Assembly: GCA_001972305.1 (NCBI GenBank)
Contig: BDDD01006391.1
Location: forward strand, 42,084-106,083
Direction: 5' to 3'
From: Cephalotus follicularis
Lineage: Eukaryota; Streptophyta; Magnoliopsida; Oxalidales; Cephalotaceae
Length of the DNA stretch: 64,000 bases
Numbering within the stretch: position 1 is the first letter of the stretch; each line of letters opens with the position of its first letter. Below the pieces are notes generated by a model. It was not told the DNA's origin, made no database searches, and saw only the letters and a program-made list of their open reading frames with translations. This document shows, piece by piece, positions 60,174-64,000 of the stretch. Made by a program: the position numbers and the translations under genes.

Positions 60174-61542
60174 GGTCCTCCCCCCTGAGTATTCGTAGAC
60201 CGACCCCAGAGGTTCCCGGCTGATCAAGCATGATCCTTCCCCTAAGAGATTAAGAAGATCACCAGCGTTGATGAAGGGCCAGCTACCGCAGCAGACCGCA
60301 CCCCCTCATTAGCATAGTGTAGGAGAACATCGATCGAGTGAGCTCGCGTATTACTGCTCAAGCTCAACCCTCATCAGCAATCATCTAGCTCAACTGGCAA
60401 CTTCCATCGAAGGTCCTCGGCTCGCAAGCACGACACATCTCTGAGGGGTAATGCATAAACAATGAACATCGACTGAGGGGCCTGCAGGCACCACCCTCGT
60501 CAGAAATCATGATGAGGACATCGACTTGGAGGTCGGCGCATCACCGTTGAAACCCATCCCTGGTCGGCAACCCCATGTCCGAGAACTCAGCATGGTCTGA
60601 CAAAAGAAGTGGCGGATCCACGGCAGCCCCCAAACATCATTCCATCATAGACCAATGAAATGACGCAGATCCGGGTATGGAACCGAGGCACAGTCACACC
60701 CAATAGCTCATCATAGACAATGGCACTGCTGAATGGAATAGGGATCGAACGCTCACTCCTCCTCGGCCATGAGAGCCTCGCATATCCGATTTCCACCAGC
60801 ATCTAGCATCCGTAGCCCTAGCATGAACATCGAGAGAAGGGCTACATAAGCACACCTTCACCGGCAACCACATCCAAGAGCAGAATTGTGAACATCGAGA
60901 GAAGGGCTATTCCATCACACCTTCATCGGCAATCACATGCAAGAGCAACCCATAGGGTGTTTTGGCAAGAGTAGCAGATCCTACGTGTCTGCACTCAACG
61001 CAACAATTCGTTATAGACCGACGAAAGGTGCAGATCTGGGTACAGAACCCAAGGGCAGTACCACTTAGCAATCACATCATAGATGAATGGATTGTTAGAT
61101 GGTCGTTGGATCAAACGTAAACTCATCCTCACCCAAGGCGGCTCAGGCTTAGCAAGCCACATCGCATAGAACCTGTCACCACACATTCTCAGCACATGTG
61201 TTAGTTTTAGAGAACAAGTGATAGAAATAAGAAAATCACATAAGGAAAAGGAGTTTTTCCACTTATTGATCCTCTGCAACCACTACCACATACCAAATTC
61301 TCAGCTTACTAGGTTCCAGACGCTCTGGATCACTTGTCAGGCCCAAATCCAGTGACAAAACTAACTGATGTCCTCCAATATACCATCTCCCACACCAGAA
61401 ATCGGAGAATCCCAACCTTAGTGTTGTCACATACTCCTCGTACCCAGACGAATCACCAACTTCCCATCTTTAAAGTTCCGCCCAACTTCAAAGAAATTTA
61501 GAACCACCGAATCACTAAACCGGTCCCTCTGACACAAAAACT
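60174..61542 (-). other. J interior, right part, non-coding with short repeats
   Basis: A phrase of the type AACATCGAGAGAAGGGCTA occurs near 60825 and 60890, followed both times by ACACCTTCA-CGGCAA. GACCGACGAAAGG/CAGATC phrases near 60640 and 61020 are also duplicated. No protein similarity is visible. Confidence 0.45.
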
Positions 61543-62984
61543 TGTAATGTCCCGTTCCAGAGCCCGGGTATTTAAGAAGACTGGAATGACTTTAACCATA
61601 ATCCATGGTACAAACTGGTCATTTGAACTTCCTTCTCCCATCTTCTCCCTTGTATATATATATATATATATATATATTTTTCCACAGGAGTAGAGGACTG
61701 GACGTCCACCTGCCCTCGGCTACCCCCACAGCAGCGGACTGGCGCCACGCGCCAAGGTCTTGCCTATCCTATGCCTCCCCGGTAGAGGACCAAAGCCGGA
61801 CCTACAATAACTCATCATAGCATCCATGCATTCAAAACATACAAGGTAAAAGAAGAGAAGAATGAGACAATCATTTATAGTGGTTCGGCACAGAATATGC
61901 CTACGTCCACTTCCTTAGTCATCCTTGAGGTTTCACTAGTATGAAGTTCATTACATACAAGGTTACATAGCTTAGTAAATACTGAGAATGAAAGGATAGC
62001 CACGCAGACCATACATAGCAGAGAAGCCGCACCAGACTTCATTCATTCAAGGGAGGTATGCCAACCAAAAGACACTGCTCGACAAGACCTGAGGACCCCT
62101 CAGAGGATGCATTACAAAAGGAGCAGGGGACTTCAACGAGCTGAGAGCCGCAGCTCACTGTTTCATTAATTCCTCAACACTGTCTTCCAAGACACCAACA
62201 CACACCATATCACCTAAACTCGAGGAGAGCACCCACGAGTTCTACATGTGATCACTTAACACTACAAGGTACCAGTCAACAAGCCAAACCACAATGCCAG
62301 ACCACAGCGCTGGACCACAACGCCAGACCACAAGCCCTGCATACAGACCACAAGCTCTGCATAGCGCCATACCACCATGCTAGATAACAAGCTCTTCATA
62401 GTGCAAGACCATAATGCCAGGGCACAAGCTCCGCATAGTGCAAGACCACAATGCCAGACTGCAAGCTCAGCAGATGCCAGATCACAAGCTCAGTAAATGC
62501 CAAACCAGACCACAAGCTCTGCAAATGCAAGACCAGACCATAAGCTCTGCATAGTGCCAGGGGAACACCACACCAGTAATGCCCAAGATGACCACTGCAC
62601 AAGTAATGCCCGGGGAGACCACTACACAAGCAATGTCCGGGGAGACCACCACAACAGCAATGCTCGAGATGACCACTACATAAGCAATGCCCGGGGAGAC
62701 CACCATAACAGCAATGACAGAGATGACCACTACACAAGCAATACCTAGGGAGACCACTACACTAGCAATGCCTGGGGAAACCAGCACAACAGAAATGCCT
62801 GGGAAGATCATCACACCAGCAACGCCCGGGGAGAAACGCCAAGCATGCGACAACCACCCGAGGTCCCTCCAATGCTCACCTTACACTAAGGAGATGAAAT
62901 CTCACCCCAGCCAGGTACCCAAGGGATCCACCAGGGCTCACCCACAAAAACATCTTCAGGGACCGAGCTGGTTCGAGGTCGGTA
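61543..62984 (-). repeat. J right (5') LTR, truncated by L
   Basis: It is collinear with the left LTR from its start through the 27-bp array, without M. A (TA)n run expanded at 61655-61677. It ends where L begins. Confidence 0.83.
62566..62832. repeat. 27-bp tandem array, 10 units (J right LTR)
   Basis: One 24-bp unit plus nine 27-bp units, the same family as the left array of 14. First and last units match between arrays, so copy number changed internally. Confidence 0.92.
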
Positions 62985-64000
62985 TGTAATAACCGCAATT
63001 TCGATTCATGTATTTTGTACCCAACGATGAATAAAATATACTTTTTGAGATGATATGGTGGTTACCTTTTTGAATTTAACGATGTTGGAATAAAATTCTT
63101 AGATGAGAAACTAAAGAAATAATTTCTGGTGCCGAACCGCCGACGCCTAACTTCTTACCGTCGATGCTTTGAACCCTGAAACGTGCACAAACGCGCAGTT
63201 GAAGGCTGAGTTATGACGCACAAACCGTCGACGCCAGAGAGAAGACCGTCGATCCTTTGCGCGGTGTGAGGAATGTGACACACGCCTATTAGAACAAAGC
63301 AGTGGCACCAAATGGTTTTCCTTGCAAGCTAAGTGTCCAGCGACGTGTCAAACATGCAAGGAAATGTTACCAGCTGTTGATAATGCCAGACCAAGGAGCT
63401 TTGCATGTCTCTTTTCACCTGCAACCTGCAAAACACAGCAGAAAAGGGTAAGAGAAAACAAAAAGAGAATGCATGAATGAGGGAGAGAGAAATGTGCATT
63501 AAAAGTTAAACCAACTGAGGAATGAAAGATACATAATTGAGCACTTATATCAGCTAATACTTGAGCTATTTGAGAGTTGAAAAACACTGAGGAAGAGGAG
63601 GACTAGCTGGAAAGTTGCTGGGAAGTACTAGAGGTTACATGTTAATGTGTGAAGAGTTCAAGTGGTTGAAGCTTTGATTCCAGGTAAGTTACAATTCAAA
63701 GCTCACTTACTGTGGTTAAGATGGTTGTGTAAACATGTTGATGTCAATGATATACCTACTGTTGAATATGCGAATCAGTAGTTGAATCGTAAAAGTTAAT
63801 TGGAAAATGGAGAAGTGATTTAAATGGGATTAGAGGATTATAAATTAATTATTAAGCTTCTGATTCAATTCCTTGATGTTATCATGATTAGATAACTGAA
63901 TAAACTTACTGGTATTGATTTATAGACCTGTAAACATGCAATTGTTCAGGCTAATTTCTGCTGAGATTGAGAGTTGAGTTGTTGAAGAACATTGGGCATA
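62985..64000 (+). repeat. L: C-family LTR in opposite orientation, runs off the window
   Basis: It begins TGTAATAACCGCAATTTC, the reverse complement of the C LTR end at 44420-44441, and remains collinear with the reverse of the C right LTR. The first 400 bases contain CCGTCGACGCC-like motifs. Whether an element or a solo LTR follows cannot be seen. The 5 bases before it (CGGTA) would be its TSD. Confidence 0.85.

Larger units (their letters stand above)
54031..62984 (-). mobile_element. Element J: LTR element with repeat-bearing LTRs, mostly non-coding interior
   Basis: The left LTR is 54031-57194 (interrupted by M) and the right LTR 61543-62984 (cut by L). The LTRs start TGTAACGACCCGTTCC and TGTAATGTCCCGTTCC. 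A PPT lies at 57195-57209 on the minus strand. The interior, without K, is about 2.2 kb and has no recognisable gag or pol. A decayed primer site may be at 61526-61537 (CCTCTGACACAA against GCTCTGATACCA). Its TSD cannot be checked because the far end is outside the window. Superfamily: Ty3/gypsy is inferred from the PPT hairpin and primer site only. Confidence 0.72.

Noticed and set aside
1-64000. Host protein-coding genes, Ty1/copia, LINE, or DNA transposon domains
   Set aside because: I found no such motifs; every recognisable protein segment is Ty3/gypsy gag or pol.

Overview
This is plant nuclear DNA made almost entirely of transposable elements. I found no host gene. The evidence for a flowering plant with a TE-rich genome is a stack of Ty3/gypsy LTR retrotransposons of the chromovirus type (pol order PR-RT-RNase H-IN with a GPF/Y module and chromodomain, initiator-Met tRNA primer sites) plus a solo LTR of a Cassandra-like element carrying a 5S rRNA-like promoter. 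I cannot name the species.

Layout. I label the elements A to M by order of discovery. The window is a nested stack read from LTR termini, target-site duplications (TSDs) and uninterrupted sister copies. Outermost is element I: left LTR 1-135 plus 49638-51942, gag-only interior 51943-53407, start of right LTR 53408-54030. Its left LTR is split by F (136-49637), a plus-strand element with two ~2.67 kb LTRs and only an integrase/chromodomain remnant inside. F's left LTR holds solo LTR E (1405-14100, TSD GTAAT), which itself holds A (2743-12852, TSD GCAGT), a structurally complete minus-strand element with broken reading frames. F's right LTR holds C (18091-44441, minus strand, integrase core deleted) and solo LTR H (45687-49047, TSD TATGT). 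C's left LTR is split by B (18946-38017), a rearranged sister of A whose second LTR is inverted and truncated. That inverted LTR is split by G (26237-36622, TSD GTAGA), an element with ~4 kb LTRs around a 2.3 kb decayed interior. The deepest chain is I > F > C > B > G, five levels.

The right part (54031-62984) is element J, minus strand, with LTRs that carry 27-bp tandem repeats. J contains solo LTR M (54607-55013, TSD TCAAC, 5S-like) and solo LTR K (58020-60168, TSD GGCAT). J's right LTR is cut at 62985 by L, a C-family LTR running off the window.

No element looks autonomous now: every gag and pol has stops, frameshifts or deletions. Three non-coding patterns recur across families that otherwise differ in sequence: (1) a short hairpin just upstream of the polypurine tract whose arms differ between families but stay complementary; (2) a hairpin inside the LTRs; (3) many palindromes with a constant GTCGAC core and family-specific flanks. 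These, with the Cassandra-like LTR and the gag-only element, are the parts most worth following up. All alignments were made by eye; coordinates at TSD-supported ends should be exact, those at decayed junctions are good to about 10-20 bases.
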